Origin: Sphingomonas immobilis | Lineage (GTDB): Bacteria > Pseudomonadota > Alphaproteobacteria > Sphingomonadales > Sphingomonadaceae | Assembly: GCF_030580995.1 (NCBI RefSeq) | Contig: NZ_JAUQSZ010000001.1 | Span: 62,001-126,000, forward strand | Length of the DNA stretch: 64,000 nucleotides | Reading direction: 5' to 3' | In this document: positions 35,145 through 43,913 of the stretch, piece after piece | Layout: each line of letters starts with the position of its first letter | Position numbering within the stretch: the stretch's first letter is position 1 | Made by a program: the position numbers and the translations under genes | Notes under the pieces: model-generated | What the model was told of the DNA's origin: nothing | What the model saw: the letters and a program-made list of their open reading frames with translations, nothing else | The model's database searches: none

Positions 35145-35225
35145 TATAGAACAAGCATTATAAACAATATAGAATGTTTCCGTTGCCGCGAGAGTCCTCC
35201 TATCGACAGAGGGGACCGCATCGCG

Positions 35226-36038
35226 ATGCGAGAGAGGAACACGCAAGGCTCGATGACGACGAACGATCCCGAGGCGATGCCCTCCGCCTTCGCTGCCGGG
35301 GCAAGCAAAGCCGAGCGCCTGGCCGACGCGCTGCGTGGCGACATCGCCACCGGCCGCCTGCCCCGCGGAAGCAGTCTGCCATCCGAAGTGGAGATCATGG
35401 CGCAACATTCCGTTTCGCGGCCGAGTTACCGCGAGGCGATCCGCTTGCTCGAGGCGGAAGGACTGGTCGAAGTCAAACGCGGGGTCGGCGGCGGGGCGCG
35501 CGTCCTCACGCCTTCAATGGATCCGATCACCAGCCATTTCGGGGTCTATCTGCAGACGCGGAGCATCTCGATGGTGCAGCTTTTCGAGGCAAGGCTGACG
35601 TACGAACCGTCGATCGCGGCGGGCATTGCCGCGCGCCGCGATCACGATGCGCTCGAACACCTCGCGCGATGCGCCGCATCGCAGGAGTTCAGCATCGGCA
35701 ATCGCCCCAAATTCAACGAGCAGGAGCGGATTTTTCGTCGCGCGTTGATAGAACATGCCGACAATCTCGTGATCCGCGCAATCGGGCTGATGGTAGATGA
35801 CGTGTTCAACCGGCATATGGAGAACATCTCGCGATGGCTGCCGACGCCGGAATATGAACGCGCGCACCTGGAGGACGGGGTGCGCGCCAAGCATCTGCTC
35901 GTGCGGCTGATGGCGGACGGCGAGGTGCTGCGTGCGGAGCGAGCGTGGCGCGTATATATTCGCGTGTATCTGCGGCGGCTCATCAACGTCGTGGGCCGCG
36001 ACTATGCGATCGAGGCTTATCCGCGGGACGGCGGCTAG
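35226..36038 (+). CDS. GntR-family regulator, FadR/FCD subfamily
   Basis: The 270-residue regulator has a winged HTH at about residues 30-100 (SSLPSEVEIMAQHSVSRPSYREAIRLLEAEGLVEVKRGVGGGARV) and a helical FCD-type ligand domain from about 115. The domain is somewhat divergent: the usual metal-binding His pattern is not obvious. ATG 35226 gives the longest form; ATG 35253 is equally possible. Divergence from the receptor-ligase operon suggests that operon is its target. Confidence 0.86.
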   Translation: MRERNTQGSMTTNDPEAMPSAFAAGASKAERLADALRGDIATGRLPRGSSLPSEVEIMAQHSVSRPSYREAIRLLEAEGLVEVKRGVGGGARVLTPSMDPITSHFGVYLQTRSISMVQLFEARLTYEPSIAAGIAARRDHDALEHLARCAASQEFSIGNRPKFNEQERIFRRALIEHADNLVIRAIGLMVDDVFNRHMENISRWLPTPEYERAHLEDGVRAKHLLVRLMADGEVLRAERAWRVYIRVYLRRLINVVGRDYAIEAYPRDGG

Positions 36039-36051
36039 GCGTGCTGCAACA

Positions 36052-36079
36052 TTGCGACAGTCGCCAACAACTGTCGCAA
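36052..36079. promoter_or_regulatory. Perfect 10-bp inverted repeat after the FCD regulator
   Basis: TTGCGACAGT (36052-36061) and ACTGTCGCAA (36070-36079) are perfect arms around an 8-base loop, 13 bp after the regulator stop. No T-run follows, so it may be a weak terminator or an operator left in front of the decayed P450 gene. Confidence 0.5.
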
Positions 36080-36086
36080 ATCACGA

Positions 36087-36372
36087 TGTCTTGGGGTTTA
36101 CGGTAGCGGTCGCCATTGGACCTCGTTCACAAACACGCTTCGTCTCAACATCCTGTCGCGCGAAGAATGCAGTGTCATGTGGCATCTCGCCGAGCATCCG
36201 CGAGATCAGCAGCGGCTTCGGAGGAAATCGCCACCAGATTCGAGGTGCTGCCGAGGAATTTCTGCGGGAATGGCTGCATCGTATGCCGCCCTTTCGGATG
36301 ACATCAATTCGGCATATCGAGACTCGCGGTGGCAACATCATGGCGCTGGAGGCACTCCACCTGGAGTGGTGA
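36087..36372 (+). pseudogene. Decayed cytochrome P450 (P450cam/CYP101-like) with frameshift and internal deletion
   Basis: The roughly 400-bp stretch between the FCD regulator and the GMC gene is the wreck of a P450. One frame carries an I-helix region (TSFTNTL, then MWHLAEHPRDQQRLRR at 36177-36224). A shift to another frame then gives HQIRGAAEEFLRE, matching helix K, and this runs directly into WLHRMPPFRM and ETRGGNIMALEALHLEW followed by a stop, matching the P450cam C-terminus position by position as I recall it. The ExxR region after helix K and the heme-cysteine loop are missing, about 110 codons. The product cannot be functional. Confidence 0.62.
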
Positions 36373-36445
36373 CATCGCGCCATGCGGTTGCCACGCAGGG
36401 CCGAAACCAACACTATTCCGTGGCCCGCCCACGCGAGGAGCCGAA

Positions 36446-38047
36446 GTGATCGACACCGCAGACTATATTATCGTTGGGGCAGGGTCAGCCGGCTGCGTCC
36501 TCGCCGCGGAATTGTCCAGCGATCCCAGCAACAACGTACTGCTGGTCGAAAGCGGCCCAGCGGACAGGCATTTCCTGATCGACATGCCGCGTGGCGTCGG
36601 CAAGCTGATGGCGCCTGGCAACCCGCACATCTGGTCGTACGACGTCACAAAAGCCGGCAATCGCGGGACCGAGAAGTGGGTCAAAGGCCGTGCGATCGGC
36701 GGATCGAGCAGCGTCAACGGCATGATCTACGCGCGCGGTTTTGCTTCGGACTATGATCGCTGGGCCGAGCTAGGTTGCACCGGCTGGGGCTGGGCGGACA
36801 TGGTGCCGCACTTCAAGGCCATGGAAGACCACGAGCTCGGGGAGACACCCGAGCGCGGCGTTGGCGGGCCGCTGCGGATCAGCACACATCCGCGCAAGGT
36901 CGCGGGCGACGAATTGTGCGAGGCGGTGATCGACGCGGCCGCGGAGGCCGGCACGCCGCGCGTCGCCGACACCAACGCCAGTCCGCAGGGCGGGATCGGC
37001 TATCAGGCCCGGACGATCTGGAAGGGCAAGCGCCAGAGCGCAGCAAAGGCATTCCTGCGTCCTGCGCTGGCGCGCAAGAACCTGACGGTGATTTCCGATA
37101 CGGACGTGCTGCGTATCCTCTTCGACGGGCAGCGCGCCTCTGGCGTCGAAGTCCGCGATGCGAGCGGGGTTCGCAGGATCGATGCCCGTCGCGAGATCAT
37201 CGTGTCGGCGGGCGCGATCCAGTCGCCGAAGCTGCTTCAGCTTTCCGGGATCGGCCCGGCCCGGCTGCTGCAGGATCTCGGCATCGCGGTGGTCCACGAT
37301 CAGCCGCAGGTCGGGCGCAACCTGCGCGAGCATTTTTATCTGCAGACCAAATACCGGGTGAAGCGCGGCAGCCTGAACCACGAATTCGCCGGGCCACGCC
37401 TGTTGTGGAACGTGTTGCGGTACGTGATCGCCAGCAGCGGTCCGATGACCCACGCCGCGCAGGAGCTGATCGGCTACGTCAAGACGGAGCCTGCACTCTC
37501 GCGGCCGGACTGCCAGATCGGCGTGGGGCTATATTCGATGGGACTGGGCCCCAAGGGTCTGGAACTGGACAAGGAACCCGGCCTCACGATCGGCGGCTAT
37601 CCGATGCATCCCGTCTCGCTGGGCGAGATGCACATCGTCTCGGCCGATCCCGATGCCGCGCCGTATATCCTCGCCAATTATCTGACCGACCCGGAGGATC
37701 AGGCAACGGCGGTGCGGCTGGTGCGCTACATTCGCAAGATCGCCTCTCAGCCGGCCCTCGCGGAGTTGATGATCGAGGAAATGATGCCGGGCCGCGCGGT
37801 CCAAACCGACGACGAGATCCTCGCCGATTACCTTGCGCGGGGCGGCACTGCATATCACGTCGCCGGCACCTGCCGCATGGGATCCGATGCGGCATCCGTC
37901 GTTGATCCTCTGGCGCGGGTGCGGGGCGTCTCCGGCCTGCGCGTCGTCGATACCTCTATCTTCCCCGAGCTGCCCTCGGGCAACACCAACGCCCCGGCGA
38001 TGGCGGCCGGCCGCAACGTCGCGATGATGATACGGAAAGACCGCTGA
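36446..38047 (+). CDS. GMC-family FAD-dependent alcohol dehydrogenase/oxidase
   Basis: The 533-residue flavoenzyme has the ADP-binding motif YIIVGAGSAGCVLAAELS at residues 6-23, the GMC signature 1 region KGRAIGGSSSVNGMIYARG near 80, signature 2 SAGAIQSPKLLQLSGIG near 255, and the C-terminal catalytic His-Asn region (AYHVAGTCRMG, SGNTNAPAMAAGRN). It resembles choline or polyethylene-glycol dehydrogenases of sphingomonads. GTG 36446 follows GAGGAG by five bases; the open frame extends upstream to 36329 but that part belongs to the P450 remnant. It probably once formed an operon with that P450. Confidence 0.9.
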   Translation: MIDTADYIIVGAGSAGCVLAAELSSDPSNNVLLVESGPADRHFLIDMPRGVGKLMAPGNPHIWSYDVTKAGNRGTEKWVKGRAIGGSSSVNGMIYARGFASDYDRWAELGCTGWGWADMVPHFKAMEDHELGETPERGVGGPLRISTHPRKVAGDELCEAVIDAAAEAGTPRVADTNASPQGGIGYQARTIWKGKRQSAAKAFLRPALARKNLTVISDTDVLRILFDGQRASGVEVRDASGVRRIDARREIIVSAGAIQSPKLLQLSGIGPARLLQDLGIAVVHDQPQVGRNLREHFYLQTKYRVKRGSLNHEFAGPRLLWNVLRYVIASSGPMTHAAQELIGYVKTEPALSRPDCQIGVGLYSMGLGPKGLELDKEPGLTIGGYPMHPVSLGEMHIVSADPDAAPYILANYLTDPEDQATAVRLVRYIRKIASQPALAELMIEEMMPGRAVQTDDEILADYLARGGTAYHVAGTCRMGSDAASVVDPLARVRGVSGLRVVDTSIFPELPSGNTNAPAMAAGRNVAMMIRKDR

Positions 38048-38128
38048 ACTGCATGGCTTGCTGACGAATGAGGACGTGAATCCCGCCGAGGGGTTCTGTG
38101 CTTCGGCGATATATGTTGGGTGTCTTTC

Positions 38129-39271
38129 CTAGAAATATTCGGCAAAGCGTTCCCGGTAGGGTCCGAAAGCCGCATCGACTTCGTCTTCCGTCAGTCCGAA
38201 ATCCGCAAGCGTGAAGCGAATGCTGGACTTGTGTTGCGCCGGGTTCGAGAGCCAGGCGCGCGCCGCCTGCTCGGCCTCGGCGGTGAAGGGCAGGCCGAAA
38301 TGATCGTAGACCTTTTGCATCGCGGCCAACGGATCGCGGAACAGTTCGCGATGCGAGAGATCCAGAATACGTGCGTTGAGGACGGGATCGGCACGGTCTG
38401 CCAGGCAGCGCTGCATGCCGGTGCCCCATTGCGCGGCTTGCTCGCGTCCCGTCGCGGCACGCCTCGGATCATCCGGTCCATAGCCCCGGATCAGCGAAAC
38501 GATGCCCGCATTCGACGCCAGTTGCTCGACGGGGTCACGATGCGTTTGCACCAACATGGCGTTGGGATATTCCGCCACCAGCCCGGCCGTTGCGAAACAG
38601 TGAAATGGAGATTTAAGAACCCACCGGCCCGCCGGCCCGCCCGTCTGTAGATGCTGCAATATCGATTTATGAAAGTGATAAGGCCTCTCTGGCCGCGTGA
38701 AGCGTAACCACTCGACATATTCGGGAAGCAGCGTTCCAACAGCGAGATTGGGACTCCAGAAATCCAGGCCGAGGAAGCTATTGCATTCGTCCGGCAAACG
38801 GGCGCCGAAGATGTGCATTCCGGATGCCACGATCGGGCTCGTCGGAGCCTCCGCGCGGAACCGTGCTTCCAGCGCCTCGATCCGTGGATCGTCCGCCCAC
38901 GTCGCTCTCTCCGCGAGAGGAAACAGGTTTGCCGTTTCCCACTGGAGCGGGGCCCTGGCTGCGGGATCCTGCGCCAGAAGATCCACCAGCGCCGTCGTTC
39001 CGGTTCGCGGCAAGCCCATCACGACGAGTGGCCCGTCGATCTCCTGAAAGGCGATTTCCGGATGGCGATTGCGGTGGTCAACCAGCTTCAACCGGGTTTC
39101 GAGATTGCGCTGCCAGGCCGCCAGCATGGCGTCGCTCTGCGTCGCGGGCACGCCGGAAGATGCAAGCGAGCGCAACAGCACGCGCAGCCCGACACGAAAA
39201 CCATCATCGCCAAAATCGGACAGACCGGTCGCCTTGATGGCGCGGTCCAGCAGAGCCTTCTCGCTCGTCAT
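38129..39271 (-). CDS. PAPS-type sulfotransferase-family protein
   Basis: The 380-residue protein carries the 5'-phosphosulfate loop PLVVMGLPRTGTTALVDLLA near residue 85 and the 3'-phosphate-binding segment VQTHRDPVEQLASNAGI near 235, the two PAPS contacts of the family. Sphingomonads carry many such proteins near steroid and aromatic catabolic genes, usually without a demonstrated acceptor. It lies 28 bp downstream of the DUF7064-like gene and is likely in one operon with it. Confidence 0.85.
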   Translation of the reverse strand: MTSEKALLDRAIKATGLSDFGDDGFRVGLRVLLRSLASSGVPATQSDAMLAAWQRNLETRLKLVDHRNRHPEIAFQEIDGPLVVMGLPRTGTTALVDLLAQDPAARAPLQWETANLFPLAERATWADDPRIEALEARFRAEAPTSPIVASGMHIFGARLPDECNSFLGLDFWSPNLAVGTLLPEYVEWLRFTRPERPYHFHKSILQHLQTGGPAGRWVLKSPFHCFATAGLVAEYPNAMLVQTHRDPVEQLASNAGIVSLIRGYGPDDPRRAATGREQAAQWGTGMQRCLADRADPVLNARILDLSHRELFRDPLAAMQKVYDHFGLPFTAEAEQAARAWLSNPAQHKSSIRFTLADFGLTEDEVDAAFGPYRERFAEYF

Positions 39272-39299
39272 CTTATCCTCCCCCTTCGGATTGGCTTTT

Positions 39300-40370
39300 T
39301 CAGCCCTTGATCTTGTCGGCGGGGTAAGATCGCTCGATCATGCCGTAGGTGGTTTCTCCGTCCCAGGTGTAACGGGCTCCCCCCTGATGAAACGGCAGCG
39401 GAACGCCGTGCGGGGGTTCGCCTTGCGGCTGGAGCCAGTTTCCGAACATCGGATTGCCCAAGGCGATAAATGTGGAATCGTGGGTCTTGCCATCGATCCG
39501 TATCGTCTCGCCGTCGTCGGTCTGAAGTACGATGCCGACATCGCCGCCGTGGGGCGTGAACGACTCCATCCACGGAATCTGCAGCACCTTCACATAGATC
39601 TTCTCCTGGCCGTCGAAGACGAAGCCTTCGCTATAGGCAGGCGTGCCATCGGCTCGTTCCGGGAAGGATTGAATGCCGAAAGCCTTCCCGCTTGGGAACA
39701 CCGCCGACATCCAGCAATGGCCGGGGAACGCGCCGATATCGCGCACGCCCGTCCGCCGAATTTTCAGCCCGGTCCCTTCGAACCGCTGTTCGGTTTCGCC
39801 TTCGATGCTGAAGGTGCCCGTGCAGCGAAACAGTTGCTCGTGACGGTGGCCGCCAACCGCGCCCATCGCCAGCTCCGTCGACTTGTCGCCGCTGCGCGCA
39901 GCCAGTTCGCCCGGCGACCAGGCCGGGACCGCGGCGATGGCATCCACATATATACGCACGTTTCTGGACGGACCGCCCGTGTGTGCGTTGATGGAGCGCG
40001 CGACCGTGCTTTCGTAGGCCGGCCCGTCGAAGACCATCCGCCAGTGTTTCAGCGGCTCGACCAGTTCGAAGCTCAGCGGCCCTGCGTTGAGCTCGACAAT
40101 CCTGCCATTCGCCGATTTGGCCTCCCGGGCCGGATATCCGTTGGAGCCGATCAGAACGCGCCCGTCCGGGAAGGCGATATTGGCCTCGATGCCGCGATCC
40201 TCCCAGGTCTTTGCGACGACCTCGATGCACATTCGCGGAAAGCCGAACCGGCCCGCGTTGTCCGACACCCAGAAGGAAACACTTTCCCGCATCTCGGGAT
40301 TTTCCGGGCGGCTCTGCAAGGGCCAGTCGAATTCCGGGTCATAGCCGCCGGTCAGGTCGAGCTGCGTCAT
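39300..40370 (-). CDS. DUF7064/hydratase-like beta-barrel protein of unknown function
   Basis: The 356-residue protein lacks a signal peptide and is rich in beta-strand segments with Trp and Gly (SFWVSDNAGRFGFPRM, PLKHWRMVFDGPAYE, GAFPGHCWMSAVFPSGKAFGIQ, ARYTWDGETTYGMIERSYP). This matches the tandem lipocalin-like layout of DUF7064/7065 and CrtC-type proteins known from sphingomonad catabolic clusters. No catalytic residues are recognisable. ATG 40370 is preceded by GAGGAAGCGGAA; the frame runs open to 40556 but that region holds the promoter. It is divergent from a TetR regulator. Confidence 0.65.
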   Translation of the reverse strand: MTQLDLTGGYDPEFDWPLQSRPENPEMRESVSFWVSDNAGRFGFPRMCIEVVAKTWEDRGIEANIAFPDGRVLIGSNGYPAREAKSANGRIVELNAGPLSFELVEPLKHWRMVFDGPAYESTVARSINAHTGGPSRNVRIYVDAIAAVPAWSPGELAARSGDKSTELAMGAVGGHRHEQLFRCTGTFSIEGETEQRFEGTGLKIRRTGVRDIGAFPGHCWMSAVFPSGKAFGIQSFPERADGTPAYSEGFVFDGQEKIYVKVLQIPWMESFTPHGGDVGIVLQTDDGETIRIDGKTHDSTFIALGNPMFGNWLQPQGEPPHGVPLPFHQGGARYTWDGETTYGMIERSYPADKIKG

Positions 40371-40467
40371 CGTTCCGCTTCCTCTCCATCGTCCGAAAAC
40401 CTTGTGCGTCAGGCTCCCATTCTTTTCTGTGGGACTCTGATCTCTATAGCCTTGTAGACTCTTTTGA

Positions 40468-40477
40468 ACCGATCGGT
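40468..40477. promoter_or_regulatory. Candidate TetR operator (ACCGATCGGT)
   Basis: A perfect 10-bp palindrome within GAACCGATCGGTCC lies in the divergent gap between the DUF7064-like gene and the tetR gene. The ACCG-CGGT core is common in TetR-family operators. It is about 70 bp upstream of the regulator start, a good place for autoregulation. Confidence 0.5.
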
Positions 40478-40543
40478 CCAGTGCTTGCGCAGGGTGATGC
40501 GCGGGCAGAGGCGCTAAGATTTGCAGGAAAGGAAGATCGACGA

Positions 40544-41134
40544 ATGACCGGAACAAACGATCGGGCGTCGGCTCGCGATCGCATCATCAAGGCCGCGACC
40601 GAATTGTTCTGGCATCACGGATATCACGCCGTCTCGACCGATGCGATTTGCAAGGCCGCCAAGGTCAGCAAGAGCAGTCTGTATCACGCTTTCCCGTCGA
40701 AAGAGGCGATCGCGGCGGAAACGCTTGAACGGGTGTGGGCCGCCAACTGGTCGGACATAAGCCAGATATATTCCGGCGATGGCGACGTGGAGTCCATGTT
40801 CAAGGCGCATCTCGATTGGTTCGTGACGTCGCAGCGGCTGTTGCTGGAGGAATATGGCGGCGTTCTCGGAACGTTCAACATGGCGTTGGGGGTCGCTGTT
40901 CCCGACGGTATCCGAGAGACGATGCGGGCGCATCAACTGGAACATGCGGCCCGGATAAGGGCATCGGTCCAGGCGGTTCTGGCAAAACGGAACATGGCCG
41001 ACGATGCGGATTGGCTTGCAGATCTCGTCGATCATGTCTTGGCCGGCGCGCTCATCCGCGCGCGTCTCGCCAATGTTCTTGCTCCGCTGGAAGCCGTGCC
41101 GGGCGCGATCCTGCGACTGCTGAAAATCACCTGA
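40544..41134 (+). CDS. TetR/AcrR-family transcriptional regulator
   Basis: The 196-residue regulator has an N-terminal HTH at about residues 10-55 (RIIKAATELFWHHGYHAVSTDAICKAAKVSKSSLYHAFPSKEA, with the typical Y-H/F end) and a helical ligand domain resembling TetR_C regulators of the AcrR/YxaF type. ATG 40544 follows GGAAAGGAAG. It is divergent from the DUF7064/sulfotransferase pair with a palindrome in between, so that pair is the likely target; the ligand is unknown. Confidence 0.9.
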   Translation: MTGTNDRASARDRIIKAATELFWHHGYHAVSTDAICKAAKVSKSSLYHAFPSKEAIAAETLERVWAANWSDISQIYSGDGDVESMFKAHLDWFVTSQRLLLEEYGGVLGTFNMALGVAVPDGIRETMRAHQLEHAARIRASVQAVLAKRNMADDADWLADLVDHVLAGALIRARLANVLAPLEAVPGAILRLLKIT

Positions 41135-41210
41135 GCAACCCAAACTCATCTGCCTGGTGACGCCATCGCGACGACGAAAGCAGACGCGTTCCAAATCCGC
41201 GACACCGGAA

Positions 41211-41282
41211 ATCATCTCCAGACCTAGCGTCGAAAGTGAGACCGTATCACCTGAGATGATCTCCTTCGACCGGGAAGGTCGA
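41211..41282. promoter_or_regulatory. Inverted repeats upstream of hmgA
   Basis: ATCATCTC (41211-41218) and GAGATGAT (41253-41260) are perfect arms 34 bases apart, and TCGACC/GGTCGA (41266-41282) forms a second perfect pair just before the gene. They could be operator elements for the homogentisate operon or part of its leader structure. No hmg-type regulator is adjacent. Confidence 0.4.
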
Positions 41283-41304
41283 TGAGACACCGATGGAGCC
41301 CGAA

Positions 41305-42618
41305 ATGATCGTCCCACCCCGTGACCAGTGCTCCTACCTGACGGGTTTGCTGAACCACCTCTCGTCCGAAGCGGTGCCCGGTTCCTTGCCGGTCGGGCGA
41401 AATAACCCGCAGCGCGTTCCTTTCGGCCTCTATGCGGAGCAACTTTCCGGCACTGCATTCACCGCGCCCAGAGCCGAGAACCGACGGAGCTGGCTCTACC
41501 GCCTGCGCCCCACCGCCAGCCACGCGCGCTTCAAGCCGTATCCGCGCGCAACGCTGATGCGCTCCGGCCCATTCGAGGAGGTGCCGCCTTCGCCGAATCG
41601 CATGCGGTGGAATCCACTGCCCATACCCGTCGAGCCGACTGATTTTGTCGATGGCATCACCACCTATTGCGGCAACGGCGATGCCGGGACGGGCAGCGGC
41701 ATCGGCGTCCATCTTTACGCGCTTAACCGCCCGATGCACGACCGTGCCTTCCAGAACGCAGACGGCGAACTGTTGCTTGTTCCCCAGCAGGGCAGCCTTC
41801 GTCTCACCACCGAATTTGGGTTGATGGACGTCTCGCCGCTTCAAATCGCGCTGATTCCGCGTGGCGTGCGCTTTCGCGTTGATCCGGCTGATGGCACGGC
41901 GCGCGGCTATTTCTGCGAGAATTATGGCGCCCCATTCCGATTGCCGGATCTCGGCCCGATCGGGTCTAACGGACTGGCCAGTGCGCGAGATTTCGAAACA
42001 CCGGTGGCGTGGTTTGTCGATCGGGATACCGGCTGCGAAGTCATCCAGAAATTCCAGGGCGGATTATGGAGTACGCAACTCGATCATTCGCCGTTCGATG
42101 TCGTCGCGTGGCATGGCAACCTTGCGCCGTGCCGTTACGATCTGCGCCGGTTCAACACGATCAACACGGTGAGCTTCGATCACCCTGACCCCTCGATCTT
42201 CACGGTTCTGACCTCGCCCAGCGATACCCCCGGCACCGCAAATTGCGATTTCGTGATCTTTCCGCCGCGCTGGATGGTGGCGGAAGATACATTCCGTCCG
42301 CCCTGGTTTCACCGGAACGTGATGAGCGAATTCATGGGGCTGATCAGCGGCGTCTACGACGCCAAGGCCGGCGGCTTCGCGCCGGGCGGCGCTTCGCTGC
42401 ATAACCAGATGTCGGGCCACGGCCCCGATCGCGCGAGCTACGAGGCAGCGGTCGCGGTCGATCTCAAGCCCCACAAGATCGAGGATACCATGGCCTTCAT
42501 GTTCGAGAGCCGCCATGTCTTGCGCTCCACGCGCTGGGCTGGCGATACGCCCCTGCTGCAGCACGACTATGACGATTGCTGGAACGACTTCATCAAGGCC
42601 CAGGTGCCGAGCCTGTGA
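41305..42618 (+). CDS. hmgA: Homogentisate 1,2-dioxygenase
   Basis: This non-heme iron ring-cleavage dioxygenase of about 437 residues matches the family length. Recognisable segments are [17 protein letters not shown] near 60, [16 protein letters not shown] near 275, [16 protein letters not shown] near 330 and [12 protein letters not shown] near 365, which carry the iron ligands (His, Glu, His) of the family. It opens homogentisate to maleylacetoacetate. ATG 41305 is preceded by GGAG at six bases; ATG 41293 is an in-frame alternative. The stop overlaps the fahA start (GTGA). Confidence 0.95.
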   Translation: MIVPPRDQCSYLTGLLNHLSSEAVPGSLPVGRNNPQRVPFGLYAEQLSGTAFTAPRAENRRSWLYRLRPTASHARFKPYPRATLMRSGPFEEVPPSPNRMRWNPLPIPVEPTDFVDGITTYCGNGDAGTGSGIGVHLYALNRPMHDRAFQNADGELLLVPQQGSLRLTTEFGLMDVSPLQIALIPRGVRFRVDPADGTARGYFCENYGAPFRLPDLGPIGSNGLASARDFETPVAWFVDRDTGCEVIQKFQGGLWSTQLDHSPFDVVAWHGNLAPCRYDLRRFNTINTVSFDHPDPSIFTVLTSPSDTPGTANCDFVIFPPRWMVAEDTFRPPWFHRNVMSEFMGLISGVYDAKAGGFAPGGASLHNQMSGHGPDRASYEAAVAVDLKPHKIEDTMAFMFESRHVLRSTRWAGDTPLLQHDYDDCWNDFIKAQVPSL

Positions 42619-43913
42619 CGTTTTTAATCGACGAGACGCACGATGCCGCGCTTCGGAGCTGGATCGAGAGTGCCAACGGTCATTTGGATTTCCCTATCCA
42701 GAACCTTCCGCTTGGTATCTTTTCGTCGCCGGACGGTCGCCCGCGGCCAGGCGTCGCGATCGGCGACTTCATCCTCGATCTTCAGAAGATCGCCAACCTG
42801 CTTCCCGCTGTGGCTGCGCGAACGCTGGACGGCTCCACCCTCAACGCCTTGTTTGCTCTGCCCGCGACGGAACGGCGCGCCTTGCGCCACGTCCTCTCAC
42901 GCCTGTTGTCCAGGACGGAGTACAGCGCCACAATAGAACCGGCGCTGCTTGCGACGGTGGACTGCGTGATGCATCCGCCCGCAGCAATCGGCGACTATAC
43001 AGATTTCTATGTCGGCATTCATCACGCGACCAATATCGGCAAGCAGTTCCGCCCCGATAATCCGCTCCTGCCGAATTATAAGCATATCCCGATCGGCTAT
43101 CACGGCCGGGCCTCTTCGATACGCGTGTCGGGCATCGACGTCGTGCGGCCCAAAGGCCAGAGAAAATCCGCCGACGAGGAAAGCCCAAGCTACGGCCCCA
43201 GCCGGCGTCTCGACTATGAATTGGAGCTGGGGGTCTGGATCGGGCGCGGCAATCTGTTGGGAGAACCAATCTCGATTGCCGAGGCACCCGAGCATATAGT
43301 TGGGCTCTGCCTTCTCAATGACTGGTCGGCGCGTGACCTCCAGGCTTGGGAATATCAGCCGCTCGGGCCCTTCCTCGCCAAGAATTTCCATACGACCGTA
43401 TCGCCATGGGTGATCACCGCGGAAGCGCTTGCTCCCTATCGCATTGCGCAGCCGCGGCGCGCGCCGGGCGATCCCGATCCGCTGCCCTATCTGCTGGATT
43501 CGGAGGACCAAGCTCGAGGCGCGTTGGCAATTGACCTGGAAGTATCGCTCACAACGGCGCACATGCGTGCATCGGGCCTGGACCCCCACCGGCTGAGCAC
43601 CGGCTCGGCGAGCAATATGTATTGGACGATCGCCCAGATGGTGACTCATCACAGCTCAAACGGTTGCGATCTGCAGCCCGGTGATCTGCTTGGCACCGGC
43701 ACGATCTCCGCCCCCGATCCAGGAGGTTATGGAAGCCTGATGGAACTCTCGAGGGGAGGCGCGATGCCGATCGCATTGCCGGGCGACGAGACGCGAACGT
43801 TTCTCGAGGACGGGGACGAGATTATATTGACGGCCCGCGCGATGGCTCCGGGCCGGGTTGCACTAGGCTTCGGCCATGCCAAAGCGCGGATATTGCCTTC
43901 GAGGGCGTCATGA
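42615..43913 (+). CDS. fahA: Fumarylacetoacetase
   Basis: The 432-residue hydrolase has the SH3-like N-terminal domain ([21 protein letters not shown]) and the FAH catalytic domain. [16 protein letters not shown] near 130 carries the metal Asp and catalytic His, [10 protein letters not shown] near 205 the two Glu ligands, [24 protein letters not shown] near 235 the next Asp and Lys, and GTGTIS near 370 the substrate Thr. It cleaves fumarylacetoacetate to fumarate and acetoacetate. GTG 42615 overlaps the hmgA stop, and its end overlaps maiA by four bases. Confidence 0.95.
   Translation: MTFLIDETHDAALRSWIESANGHLDFPIQNLPLGIFSSPDGRPRPGVAIGDFILDLQKIANLLPAVAARTLDGSTLNALFALPATERRALRHVLSRLLSRTEYSATIEPALLATVDCVMHPPAAIGDYTDFYVGIHHATNIGKQFRPDNPLLPNYKHIPIGYHGRASSIRVSGIDVVRPKGQRKSADEESPSYGPSRRLDYELELGVWIGRGNLLGEPISIAEAPEHIVGLCLLNDWSARDLQAWEYQPLGPFLAKNFHTTVSPWVITAEALAPYRIAQPRRAPGDPDPLPYLLDSEDQARGALAIDLEVSLTTAHMRASGLDPHRLSTGSASNMYWTIAQMVTHHSSNGCDLQPGDLLGTGTISAPDPGGYGSLMELSRGGAMPIALPGDETRTFLEDGDEIILTARAMAPGRVALGFGHAKARILPSRAS

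Noticed and set aside
36087..36372. Short intact small protein in the gap before the GMC gene
   Set aside because: No single frame has a start, ribosome site and coherent fold; segments in two frames match separate parts of a P450.
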